Shown one piece after another: positions 1 through 10,870 of a stretch of 64,000 nt of DNA. The translations under genes were made by a program, and so were the position numbers. Below the pieces are notes generated by a model. The model was not told the origin of the DNA and ran no database searches. It was given only the letters and a program-made list of their open reading frames with translations. This stretch comes from Poa pratensis (lineage: Eukaryota > Streptophyta > Magnoliopsida > Poales > Poaceae). The stretch is from positions 360,802 through 424,801 of the forward strand of contig CAMZMU010000060.1 of assembly GCA_947311845.1 (NCBI GenBank). Reading direction: 5' to 3'. How positions within the stretch are numbered: the first letter of the stretch is position 1; each line of letters starts with the position of its first letter.

Positions 1-1167
1 TGAAGGACGCCGCCGTGACCGCCGCCGCGCCGCGGCGGAGCTTCTGACGATGAACGAATCGGGCGAGCGCCCCCGATCCCATCTGCACCCTTGCCATGGT
101 CGCCAACGGAGCCGACGCCGGGAGAAGTCGTGGATCTCGCCGAGCCAGGGTTCCGACCACCGGATCCGCCGCCAGCGCGGAGACCGCTGCACTGGACCTG
201 GCGGGGGATCAACGCACGGCCCGGATCCACCGATCCGCGGCCGCCACAGAAGCAAGCTCGCCGCCGCGACGCTCCACCGAGCACCGCCGCCGGAGACGCG
301 AACCTGCAGCAAAACCAACACCGGCGACCCACCGCCTCCACGGCGCCGCCGGCTGAGGCCCCAAAAGAACCTACCATATCTACACCGAGAGGCGGGGATC
401 CCCCACCCTCCCGTCGCCGGAGCGACCGGCGGAGGGCGAGGGATCCGGCGGATCTGCGGAGAGGAGGTGGATCGGCTGGGAGAAGAAAAATATCGCCTCT
501 CTCCGCTACAGTGAACGGGAGGGGGAGACGACCAGCGCGTCGTCTGTATGCAGTTTGATACTCCCTGATTGGTCTAGCATTGCATACCTTTGGCCAAGTA
601 GAGGGCCGCTGTCCGCCGCTGCTAGTCACTACTCGATCGGCTGGCCGCGGCGGAGGGCGGTGGAGGCGAGCAAAGCAACTTAACTTGGGGGTGCGGGGGG
701 TGGGGTTCGCGGCAACGAGCTTCGGTGGCGGGAGCTTTTAGAGGGATGGCCGGGGCGGCGGCGGACCGGCGGAGGTGGAGATTGGGGCAGGGCGGGGCGG
801 CGAGGCGGTCGCGGAGCGCCGCCGGCCGCGGGCGGCGGAGGAAGGCGGTTCGGCCGGCGTCGGCGGCGGGGGCGAGCTCGTCGTCGGTCGTCTTCCTCGG
901 GTCGTCTTCTTCCTTTCTTCCTTCCGACAACCCCATGTGCGGCTGTCCGAAAGCGCGCGAGCGCTCGCGCGCGCGCAAGCTAGACATTCCCCTCAAAGAG
1001 GGAGACATGCTAGGGCAGGTTTTAGATTATTTAGGTGTGCGTGCCGTGGAGGGTATCTAGCTATTAATCTTATGGCTATGGATACCTAGCAATACGATCG
1101 GATGGCTAAACTTTTTTTTTACGTGAGAATTAACGTGGAGGCTTTTACGGTGCCTCCAATTAGTAAA
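1..1167. other. GC-rich left flank, no gene recognised
   Basis: This stretch is very GC- and CpG-rich up to about 1000, then turns AT-rich. Overlapping open frames exist in several frames on both strands, as expected from base composition, and none shows a domain I recognise. Read on the minus strand, 1-560 resembles the GC-rich 5' leaders of grass LINE-type retroposons, but no reverse transcriptase, poly(A) tail or target duplication is visible to prove it. A CpG island of a neighbouring host gene is an alternative. Confidence 0.4.
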
Positions 1168-2927
1168 TCTTTACCTAATAATAAAAGCACTAAGGCTTCC
1201 GCCTTTTATTTTGATAGGTCATTACAATTACCCCTAAAGTTGTACATAATTACCTACCTATGCCACCCGTAAGTCACAAAAAACTGTTCGTCCATGATTC
1301 GTATCTCGAGTCCAGACTGCCATCGCAAGATCAGAGTCCTGTGCATCACGTATGATACTCGATCTCTAATAGCAAAAGTCTGCTGTGTTCTGTCCGGATT
1401 CCAATACTCTCGGTGCGTCGATTCAACCATCGCCTATAAACATGCAGTCCACAACACGCCAAATCTTGCGTTTGTTTTTCATAGCGCGTTCTGCCGATTT
1501 CGCCGGAAAACTCCACGACCTTGCCGTCCGTGATCAACATTGTTGTCCCACCGGAGCCCACCGTATCGCCCGGGGAGTTCACTCCGCGCGCAGGAGCCGG
1601 AACGGCGACCCCGCGGACGAATCGGTGAGGAGGGGTGGCCCGAACGATGACCCTGTCTCCCAGCGCGCTGGCGCTGGCATCCAGCGCCATTACGGCGATG
1701 GCACAGGGAAGGTCGTCAATCCAGGGCCACGACTCCGATTGCTCTTGAAGGAGAGGGATACAAGTCGTCTCGATTTGTCTTCTCTTTTTTCCAAAATCGT
1801 CACAGAGAGCAGCGACGGGAGCGGTCGGAGCTCACCCTGACCAAATTCGGCAGTAGGAGCGACCTTCCGTCCAGACGCGCGGCCACAATCGACAGCAGCA
1901 TGTCGATTTCTCTCTGCCTCGGGCGCCCGCCACCGCAGCGCCGTTGCCATCCTACATGTCGGATCCTTCCCCGGATGCTCTTCTCCTCTCCCCTACGCTG
2001 AAGTGTCGTTGCCTCCAGGCGGGGATGCTTGGAACCACGAACCCAAGCACTATGACTTTGAAGCTGGCGGCGGACGACTGCGATAAGGGATGCTGTGCTG
2101 CAGTAGAGCTCTACTGCATCTTGATCTTGCCCATCCGGTCTCAGGTTTGGTCATCTTCTAACTTGCTAACTCGCTCTACTACTACTACTACTTGCTAATG
2201 AACGTCTGGAATTAGTGGATGCATAGTTGGGATGGTTGATTTCCTGATTGGTGTGTTTAGATTGATTATCTAATGTGCGAGACTGACAAAGAGACATTGA
2301 GAGAGGAGAAGGCCAGATCGGGTTCTACTGCACCAAAGATTGGCAATTCTTTTTATTATGGACATTGAGAACTGCTAGATGTTGCATCAGTTTGTAACCT
2401 TCAGAGGACAACGACCAAAATAATCGGCTGACTTGGGGACTTTAAGAATGCCCTCAGACTATGTTCTTAGCTATAAAAATTAATTGGGTTCCATTTGTCT
2501 GCACACTTGCAGGTTCTACTAAGCGGTGAACTGCGAGAGATAAAGAGGGTTTCACATATGATAGGGATTGAGAGATTAAAGTGGGTTCCATTTGTCTGCA
2601 ATGGTTGCGTCGGAGATTGAGCCATTGAGGCTTCCTAGCAGCTCGATGCTAACACTGTATTTCTGCTGAATTCGCAGGAACCTCGCCTACTTGATGTGAG
2701 TCTACGCCCGTCTTCGCGTTCTGTCGACCTCGCTGGATTTGTCTGCCTCACTAGAGTCTGGCACCATCTTGCCGTTTTGCTGAATCTGCTAGAATGGTCC
2801 ATCCAACTCGATTCCACTACCGTTGAAATCTAAGATGCTTGAGTGTTAAAATAACATCATATCGTTTTCAGAATCCCAACACATGTTAAATTATTTAGGA
2901 CGTTGCAACGCACGGGCATTTTTCTAG
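1168..2927 (+). mobile_element. Helitron (non-autonomous)
   Basis: The segment starts with TC after an A and ends with CTAG followed by T, as expected for Helitron insertion between A and T without target duplication. Near the 3' end there is a palindrome CGTTGCAACG (2901-2910), 13 bases before the terminal CTAG. The 5' end (TCTTTACCTAATAATAAAAG) and the 3' part (CAACGCACGGGCATTTTTC) look like a widespread grass repeat family, from memory. No Rep/helicase frame is present, so it would be non-autonomous. The interior is GC-rich and may hold host gene fragments. Removing it joins ...AGTAAA to TATAAGAT..., a plausible empty site. Confidence 0.55.
1346..1950 (-). pseudogene. Possible gene fragment captured by the Helitron
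   Basis: Two minus-strand open frames, 1690-1950 and 1346-1690, meet inside the Helitron. The second opens with a sensible start (MALDASASALGDRVIVRA) and reads for 114 codons; the segment is GC-rich against AT-rich element ends. Helitrons often carry pieces of host genes, which is the reason for listing it. I do not recognise the protein family, see no splice junctions that settle exon limits, and cannot exclude a chance frame. Confidence 0.25.
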
Positions 2928-5280
2928 TATAAGATTATATCAAGATAAAAACTTGTTATAAATTTAATGAGATAATGCAATAAATACTTAATATTTATTT
3001 GCCTTTAGGACATATCTCCTTTAGGAAGACTGAGTATCTACTCAAGTGGACAAGGCCCTCATTTTATATTACAAGGGTTACCACAGCGTCTGTGTGCAAG
3101 CGTGACACCTCTCCGGCACGTGTTACCACGGTGAACAGGTGGCACCAGCCGAGGACGGGGGTTGTGAGCTTGCTTCTGCCCTGGCGCGGATGGTAAGGGT
3201 TGCTTGTAAAGGGTTACGTGCTAGAATTTAAAATTTTCGTCTTACATAACCGCCAAGATCTATTCTTCAAAGATATGCTTCACCCCATAATGCGATGACC
3301 CAGAATACTTACAAACACCGTTGTGGAAGATGTTATGTTTGTCGAAGTAGATGTTGGTGAATCCTGATGATGAATCTCACGTCACGCGGGAGGTGAGATT
3401 GTTGTTCTTTCCCCGTTTGAGGATTACTTGCGTAACCCGCTCTCAAGTATCCACGCGTACACCTCGCCAATCATCAGCGTTCCGCCGTTCTAGAGCTCGA
3501 CGTCCGACAAAGAGAGACAACCTTTCAGAGTAGTATCGACGGTAGATCTAATTTAATATATGAGACTGGAGATATCAAATTCTCAACACATGAGATCTGA
3601 TACAGAGAGATTAGAGCAACGTCTAATTGGAGTAATTAGAACATCTTCTAATTCATGATATCTCAAGAGAGAGGAACTTGTGCAATTGTTATGTTCTCCT
3701 TGTGGGAGGGAGTGGAGTATATAAGAGGGAGAGGGGGGCTGATGCGCAAGCCCTAGAAGGGGCGGCCTGCCCCTCTCCCAGGTTAGTTTTGGAGTTCTTG
3801 TCCAACAAGGACTCCCTTCCTTCCTTTTTTTTCCTTTTTGCCTTTTTGCTTTATTTCTTTACTAGTTCAATACAGACTCCTTTTAATCCATAATTAAACA
3901 AGGAAGGAGAGGGGAGGGATGTGGTACGCCGGCCTAGGAGGGTGGGGCTATGTGGCTGGCCCACACTAGGTGTGGTGCGGCCCGCAGGGCACCCCCTTCC
4001 CCTCTGGTACTCCCCCTTCCCGGCAAACGTCTGAAACTATTCCGGAACCAAATATACTCTATAGATAAAATCATCGACTCTATCCAACGATGTCGGAAAC
4101 ACTTTCGGTATCCAGAAACATCTCATGTTCGCAATATTTCTCTTTCAGGACTTTTCAGCTCTAAAATGACAATATATGCCTCTCATGATAACTTCACCGG
4201 AACACCTCTGATCTTCACCGGAGTTGTTCCTGTGACACCGGAGTGACTCCGACAACTTCTCATAACCACTATTACTACATCTAAGTTCTCTCAATAAATA
4301 TTGACTACAGCTTAAGGTGTGACCCGGAAGGTTCGGTAACACATAGACATGCTCGAATACTTACCGGACAATAACTAGCATAAGGATCTAGACAACCGTG
4401 CTAGCTCCCATGTGCTCACGAATAAACGATGGAACCTTTTGTGTTTCTCATTACGCTAATTCCCTTACGTTTACGATACCAATGATATTACGAGATGAGA
4501 CAATGTGCTCTAGTGTAATCAAACCATTCAATCATAACACATGTAAACTCGTTCCGATATCATCATCTTTTCTCATTCCATATTCCTGATGTCTTGTGAT
4601 TAATCACATTATGTCTGGCCAGACGATTGGGTGACATCAGTAATACATGAGATGACACATATAATGTATCTCCCATCGCCTGGAGGGATAAGTACCATTC
4701 TCGAATAATCTCCGTTCCATTACACATTCTTGCTTATCCCTCAAAAGGCACCGTTATAATTCCCAACTAAGCCGGACATTTGATGCGATCAAAGTGTAAG
4801 TGTCGAATATGCGGTCACTAGATATTCTCATGGTATAGGAATATAGCTAACGAAAACTCCATATGACCAATCGCTAATTCATATATGACCATTTGTCTCT
4901 TAGAAAGATCGTACAATTGGGTCGATTCAGTTCTATTGTCATTCCAACAATATACGCTCATAGTTGTGTGACTTATTCAAAGTCTATGATCATAAAAACA
5001 TGATCATCTAACAACAAGATGAGCTAGTCTTAGAGACAAGACTAGGAACACTTCAGTATCTAAAGATATAAACGGTGAGACCCATTGAAGCCTCCTCAAC
5101 GATTTAGGCTTACTGGCCATCCGATCCCCCCGCTCCGTGCCTCTGCATCGTCCGATCACCGTCGGCTCCTGGAGTCGTAATGAGTAGGGATTCGCAAAGT
5201 CGCTAACCGTACAACCTTCGTGCACCACTCTCGCTGATGTCCTACATGGATCACCCCTGTAGCACGAGGGCCCACCTGTC
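2928..5280. repeat. LTR-retrotransposon-like non-coding DNA
   Basis: No protein domain is found in any frame. The texture is that of a grass LTR or its adjacent leader: a CT/GA-rich core next to a TATA box near 3720, pyrimidine tracts around 3820-3860, then a long moderately AT-rich stretch. I cannot place the TG...CA ends or a target duplication, so the family (Copia or gypsy) stays open. Confidence 0.3.
3718..3725 (+). promoter_or_regulatory. TATA box of LTR-like segment
   Basis: TATATAAG is followed by a purine-rich GAGGGAGAGG run, the layout of many grass LTR core promoters. Start site and activity are inferred only. Confidence 0.35.
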
Positions 5281-5595
5281 GGCCTCACACTGCATGTTTA
5301 ATCGGTGTGGCGGACGGTCCAGAGTGGTGCAGATTCGCAACGCGTTCGTCCCATTGGTCGATTTTGTTCATTTACCTTACTAGGTTTTAGTCAATGCGTT
5401 GTGTGCCCCTCTGGGAGAGCTTTCTTTGTACGTGGTTCATTCTCGCGCTCTCTCGCTGACAATGGGCCCCATCCTTTACATGGCCCACATGTTGGTTGCT
5501 CGGGACGTTGTGTCGCCGATGTTTCCCTTCCATGCGTCGCCGCTGCGTATTTTGTACAGTACGTCGGGGCACGCTGGGTATTTCGCACGATCGTC

Positions 5596-5760
5596 GGGTA
5601 CATTGCACTGTTCGTGCTGTCAGGGAGAATTCGGGCCCGATTTCTCCTTGCGAGGTGGCCTCCCTCCATTCGTCGGCGGGTACGCTGCACTGTGCTGGTA
5701 GTCAAAACGAATTCGGGCCCGATTTCGCGTATCGCTGGCGGCTCGCCATTGGTTCATTAA
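5596..5760 (+). repeat. Imperfect tandem duplication of ~81 bp
   Basis: Two adjacent units each contain CATTGCACTG- or GCTGCACTG-like sequence followed by GAATTCGGGCCCGATTTC (5627 and 5709). Related single copies lie near 9183 and, more diverged, near 10315. The unit sits directly upstream of a TATA box, so it may be a promoter-proximal repeat. Confidence 0.6.
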
Positions 5761-5802
5761 GACGGAACCAACCTTGACGTGTACACTGTGTTGGGGGGAC
5801 GG

Positions 5803-5812
5803 GGTATATAGG
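5803..5812 (+). promoter_or_regulatory. TATA box of candidate spliced transcription unit
   Basis: GGTATATAGG lies about 30 bases before a CT-rich start region (5836-5870) and ahead of the splice-site series at 5961-6620. A diverged copy of the same block, GGGGTTATACATG near 10432, follows a similar upstream sequence. Confidence 0.4.
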
Positions 5813-5839
5813 TTCCGTTCTGGATCGGATGGTTACTGC

Positions 5840-6618
5840 AGCTCTCATTTCCCCCTTTTCTTATTCCTCGTTGTTCTTGCTCCGCCGTGCTTTTCTCGAT
5901 CTCTGCCGTGTTTCCATGGAATCCGTTTGCTGTTCTTCCTGTCACGTTGTTCCCGTTGAGGTCAGTTTGGGTTTTCTTACCGTCGTTTACTCTCTGTTTT
6001 TGGTCATTCTTTGTCCATGTTGTTCACCATGCACTGGATCCATGTTCGTTTGTTGCTTCTTGCTTATGCGGTTTGTTCTTCTCTGTTCTATTGGTTTCTA
6101 ACATCTCTTTTTTGTTTGTTCCTCTGTTTTTTCACAGGTCGGCGGTTAACTGGTTTCCCGTTCGTCTGTTTAAGGTCAGTTTTGTTGAGATGCTTCCGTT
6201 TACTTATTTTGTTAGGTTTGCACGGTTTGTTTTCTTATTTATTTTTGTATTTTCCGGGTTTCCTTTCATTTGGGGAGGTGTTTTTTGGTTTATTATTTCT
6301 AGGTTTCCTTTTGTTTGGGGGAGGTATCTTTTTTTTCCTTCTTGTATTTATTCTAATGGTTTTTCTTATATATTCTCTTTGTTGGTTTCTATATTTTTTT
6401 TTCAGTTTGTCGGCTTATTGGTCTATTGTTCTTCCGATTAAGGTTAGTTCCGCTGAGATTAGATTGTTCTTTTTTGGTGTGTATATTTGTTAGTTCTTTT
6501 TTCTTTTCGGATTTTCTTATTTGGTTGTGTTTTCTTTTTTGCTGATTTGTTGCAGGTCGCCATCTTACTTGGGAGCATCTTGCTCGTGGTTGTTCTTGCT
6601 GCTGTTCAGTTCTGTGTG
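5840..6618 (+). ncRNA. Candidate spliced transcript with small repeated exons
   Basis: Downstream of the TATA box there is an ordered series of strong plant-type splice signals in T-rich DNA. Putative exons: about 5840-5960 (donor GAG/GTCAGT), 6138-6174 (acceptor TTCACAG, donor AAG/GTCAGT), 6406-6442 (acceptor TTTTCAG, donor AAG/GTTAGT) and 6556-6618 (acceptor TTGCAG, donor GTG/GTGAGT). The two middle exons are both 37 nt, and exons 2 to 4 carry a GTCG-type motif at or near their start followed by a TGG, so they look like diverged duplicates. A fifth acceptor of the same kind is at 7141. Joining exons 1 and 2 hits a stop at once, so a coding role is unlikely. A degenerate gene or an LTR leader are alternatives. 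Confidence 0.35.
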
Positions 6619-6884
6619 GTGAGTTTTCCTATTCGTTGGTCATCATTGTCTCCTATTTGATTTTAGTCTCTTATATCCGTCCATGCGACCTACTTTGTTT
6701 ATTGGTGTGGTCGTATTCTTTTTTGTTATTTAATTCATTATTTAGAGGTCGCTATGTTATCTTTGTTTGTTCTACCTAATTGATTTTTATTATTTTTTGT
6801 TTCTTTTTGCATTTTTCGTTTGTTTCTGTATTTTTTCGTCCGTGCTTAATAGTGCTTTTCCGTTTCTTCACCACTTCGTGTCTT

Positions 6885-7475
6885 TGATAGGATTTTGTTC
6901 CTCTCGGCTCGGTGTTTACGATAGAGTTCTTTTGTTTTGCAGTCTCGCCGGCTTGGTGTCTCCGATAGAATTTGTTTTGCATCGCTGGCTCAGTGACTCT
7001 GATACAAATTGTTTGTTTTGCAGTCTCGCATGCTCTTTGTTTGTAGTTGGAAATAAAATTCGGGGTGGTGTGTCTAATGGACAATCGTTTTGTTTGGTGC
7101 TTTTAATGCCTCAGTTTGTGTTTTGTTAGATTTTTTTTCCAGGTCGTGTCCTGGTAGAAGTCATTGGTACTGCTGGCTTCTCAGAGGTTGTCTTGCCGAC
7201 TCAGTGTTTCTCATATTCATAGTTTTGCCGGCGCGGTGTCTCTAATAGACACTTGTTTTGTTTCATACTTAAGCGGCCACCGTGTCTTTGATAGGATTTG
7301 TTTTCCCGCGGGTTCCATGTTTGTGATAGTGTATTGTTTTGTTTTGCAGTCTCGATGCCTCGGTGTCTCTGAAAGAATTTGTTTTGCCTCGCCGGATCGG
7401 TGGCTCTGATACATATTGCTTTGCTCTGTACTCTAGCATGCTCGGTGTTTGTGGTTGGTGATAAAATCTGTTTTT
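6885..7475 (+). repeat. Degenerate tandem array, ~40-bp unit
   Basis: About ten diverged units follow one another, with a core close to CTCGGTGTCTCTGATAGAAT followed by TTGTTTTGCAG. Spacing varies from about 37 to 60 bp and some units are interrupted (7075-7190). Several units end in a pyrimidine tract plus CAG, resembling a splice acceptor. Open frames here on both strands are by-products of the repeat. Confidence 0.6.
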
Positions 7476-9110
7476 CGGGAAGATATGTGGGGCCTGCCTG
7501 CTCATGTGATTTACCGTTGGATGCTCCTAAGATGGATGATAAATTGTATTACAAGACTAAAAGTAGGTTCGTTGATTCGACATTCCCGGTTCGGTCGTGT
7601 GGAGAAGCGTTGGTATCTCAAATCTTTTTTCTCATGTGATGAATCTAACATTTGTTTTGCATGTGACTCTAGACTAAGATTTACCAGAAGGATGTTATTT
7701 TGGTGACACTGTACAAGTAAGTCCATTCACTATATTCGCTATTGTAAGTAGGTGTGATTTACATTGTTTGGAATAGACGACGTTGCTCTAATAACGCATT
7801 GACTGATTACCTTGTCTACATTTAAACAGTTGATGTGGGGTGGTTTGAACGAAATACCCCCAGTCTTAAATCGGGAGTGAGCTGTCTTGTCGTCCGGGAC
7901 GAGATGAGAGGCGAACAATTCTCCGTTCTCCTCTCATAAAAGCAACAATACTGTTCCAAAGAAATGATTTCCCGTCCCTCCAAATTCAGAAACAAAAAAG
8001 AATGTTGCTTCTCAAGCCGACAGGTTTGTTGCCGCACCTGTGAAACTCAAGGCTGGTCCTAAGCCGGACACTGTGTTTCTTAGTTAATAATAACTTGTGC
8101 AGCGCCACCAAGATATTGCAACGGTGGCCAAAAGAGTTAACGGAGAAGTTTCCGCGGTGCTCACCATGTTTATCAAAATCCATTGCAGGAGGAAGTTACC
8201 ATTGTTCTTCTCAATTCATCACCGGATCAACGATGTAACCAAAGGCAATCACGTTCTCTTCTCCACGAATCCTAATAAATGTATATATGTCTGTTGATAG
8301 GATCTGTTTTGTTTCTCTACGTGCAATAAAAACTTGTCCGTTGAGGTTTTAGTTATTGCGTGTGGCCGACTGGACGGCCCCGTCGTTGGAGTCGGCGAGG
8401 TTGAGATTGGAGTTGTTCAGCCGTCTAAAGAACGTGTGTACGAACGCTTGTGTATGTTGTAATAAATTTGGTCTTGGAAATGTTTTGCGAGCTGCCTGAC
8501 CCTTTCTCTGTACTTGACGTGTGGAAGACCGTGGTCTCATGACTTACGAACGAAGGAACTTGCCTCCAAGGATTCCTAGGTAAGGTCGAGTACATCGATA
8601 AGAGATGAGCCAGCTTAACGTCAATAAGAGATGAGCTAGCTTAGGAATAGTACTGGACGACGAGTACGTCTAGGGAAGCCGCAACAATTAATGCAGAGAG
8701 GAAGGCTGTTCACGTCGACTTCATGGAGTCAGCGTGATCGGATGATGCATTGGGACAGGGTGTGTCACTGTGTGAGCAGCCGGGGAGCGGTTCTTATTAG
8801 CTCGGGCGTGGATAGGCGATGCGTGTGACGTTTCGTGTGTCCTGTACCATCTTAACGCGACATGTGTGAAACCAGAGTGTTCTCAATGGCTGCTTATCGA
8901 GTTGTGCATGGCGATGCTCTGCTGGTACACAAATAGACGGGATTTAAAGTCAAGAGTTAATGATGTGTCTGACAACCGATGGTTCGTGCTGATACCGTTC
9001 ATAGGTTGAAGTTTTTTCTACGTGATTGAATGCGTTCCCTGAGTCCGTGGTGAGTGACGTGACGCTTAGTTGTCCGTCGGCTCCCTGAAGTCGGTAGGTA
9101 AAGTCAGGGG
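7476..9110. other. No gene seen
   Basis: No frame with a recognisable domain. A short direct repeat (AAGAGATGAGCCAGCTTA / AAGAGATGAGCTAGCTTA) is at about 8599 and 8626. The base composition and scattered echoes of the 9.1-9.4 kb repeats suggest one old repeat-derived tract. Confidence 0.4.
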
Positions 9111-9139
9111 TTGAAGGAGGAAGTAATGACCGTGGTAGG

Positions 9140-9440
9140 TTGGCAGGTTGAAGTTATTTCTACGCGATTAAATGCGTTCCATGAATTCGGGCCCGATTGG
9201 CCGTGTCCTAGATGGCGTCTCGCCATGGGTGTCGACTTCGTTGTCCGACCTAACTGTCAATCTGAATCACACAGAATACTACTTTTTAATGTAATGATCG
9301 GACGGTGCATCGAGACGGAGAAGCCAACATGGTTGGCTCCCCCAGGACTCCTGGAGTCAACCCGATCGGATGGTGCATTAAGACGGAACCTGGAGTCGGT
9401 GGGGTCGGATTATGCATTAAGACAGGAACCTGGAGTCGGC
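9140..9440 (+). repeat. Diverged repeat cluster (GAATTCGGGCCCG copy and ~47-bp units)
   Basis: A third copy of GAATTCGGGCCCGATT is at 9183. From 9300 a unit of roughly 47 bp recurs with the core CGGATGGTGCATTAAGACGG followed by AACCTGGAGTCGG; three partial units are visible. The CATTAAGACGGAACC part also occurs at 5757, linking this cluster to the 5.6-kb repeat. Confidence 0.5.
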
Positions 9441-10010
9441 GGGGTGCACAGAAAACTCATCCAGGATCCGACGACCAGACGGTACGGAAGGAAGGAAATG
9501 CTTTTCCGCGAAAGACCAACTTTCCACACACATATATGTACGTAGGCTCTCTGTACTCAGCTTCGTGACCCCTTGGTTTTAGTGATGTCCTTCTGGACGG
9601 CTCCCGGAGCCGGATGGTCCAACGAGTGGATACTGCTGGCCGACTATTGGGACGGTAGTTTAATAACGGAGTCAAACGATGCATTTGATAGGGTACAGGG
9701 CATCATCACGAGATGTTTGTGTTTGCGTCCTAGGTTATGTGCTTCGTGGCACGACTTTTTTCCAATATCGGCTTCCTCCTTGCATATGAATATAGCCTAT
9801 TTGACCAGTTAATTATGTGTTGATCGCAAGTAGATTTTGCCATCGTTGTTTGGATTACGTCACTGTTTGGATTTCAGCCTGTTATCGGAGCGATGATGCG
9901 ACGGAGGCTCTCCCTTCCAACAAACAACCTTCGTGCCTTCTCACCTTTCTCTAATGGAGGCTCACCGGTTCCTACTCCTCTCTCCCCTCCCCGTCGACTC
10001 GAATCCGTCG
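9441..10010. other. No gene seen
   Basis: Short frames on both strands have no recognisable domain. The segment is flanked by repeats of the same tract and is probably repeat-derived. Confidence 0.35.
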
Positions 10011-10870
10011 CTACTTTGATACTACGATGTATCGGAAATGTCAAATCGGTGACGATATTAGATTTCATTGCGGTCCAAAGAGACATCACGTAGGTGCAGT
10101 GGCCGGATTAATAGCGTAATCCATAGGAATTTTAGATGTGTCATTCCTTTAATCTAAAGGGATTCCTTAGGAAGGTGTCTCTGTTTTGTCTCTACGTGTG
10201 CCACGTTAATAACGCAATCCCATCACTCTGACTTCTTCCTTACAACCGCCGTGTCGGCTTAACCGTTGCTGACTTAATGAACTTGGCGGGTACGTTGCGC
10301 TGTGCTGGAAGGCAGAACGATTTTAGGCCCGTTTGTCGTGTCATAGCTGCCTTCTCGCCACTGGTTCCGCATCGTTACATACCTGGGTGCCATTTATTAT
10401 TTGGTTCCCATGTACACTGTGCTGGGGGAGGGGTTATACATGTTGCGTCTTTGATCCATGGAGTGGTATGATCCCACGGTGTATTTAGAAAAAACCAGGC
10501 AACTACCCTATCAATCGAACACATTATCAACGTAAATGCATGTAGTAAATGACCTGGTTCCTATGAAAATCCTTCAATCCAAAGAGGCATCAGACGACAC
10601 CGTGTAGCTATAATACGACCTTTCCACTTAGTTGTATGTACGTGAACGTTGGCTTTAGACCGTGAAGGGATGTTTGAGTCGGAATCCCGATACTGTTCCT
10701 ATGTGGCGTCGTCTATTTAGAAACGTCCAAACGGTGATGATATTAGTTTTGTTGTGATCCACAGAGACATCACGTAGGTGCATTGGCCGCCTTAATAGCG
10801 TAATCTCAACACTATGAGTTCTTCCCTACAACCGCCGTGCTGGCTTAATCGGTTCCATCTTAATTAACTA
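10011..10870 (+). repeat. Direct duplication, two diverged copies
   Basis: The block at about 10015-10275 recurs at about 10717-10865. Both contain AGAGACATCACGTAGGTGCA, then GGCC, TTAATAGCGTAATC and, further on, ACAACCGCCGTG with GGCTTAA. The copies differ by many substitutions and indels. Between them (10281-10460) lies a diverged copy of the 5.66-5.83 kb promoter-like block. Confidence 0.55.

Noticed and set aside
50..558. Three overlapping plus-strand frames of 86-155 codons
   Set aside because: They overlap in different frames, are dominated by Arg, Pro and Ala, and match GC bias rather than a gene.
5887..6493. Plus-strand hydrophobic frames (184 and 160 codons) that look like membrane proteins
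   Set aside because: The T-rich DNA makes Phe/Leu-rich frames by chance, and strong splice sites cut through them.
6776..7505. Minus-strand Lys/Thr-rich repeat peptides
   Set aside because: Translation of the ~40-bp tandem array, not independent genes.
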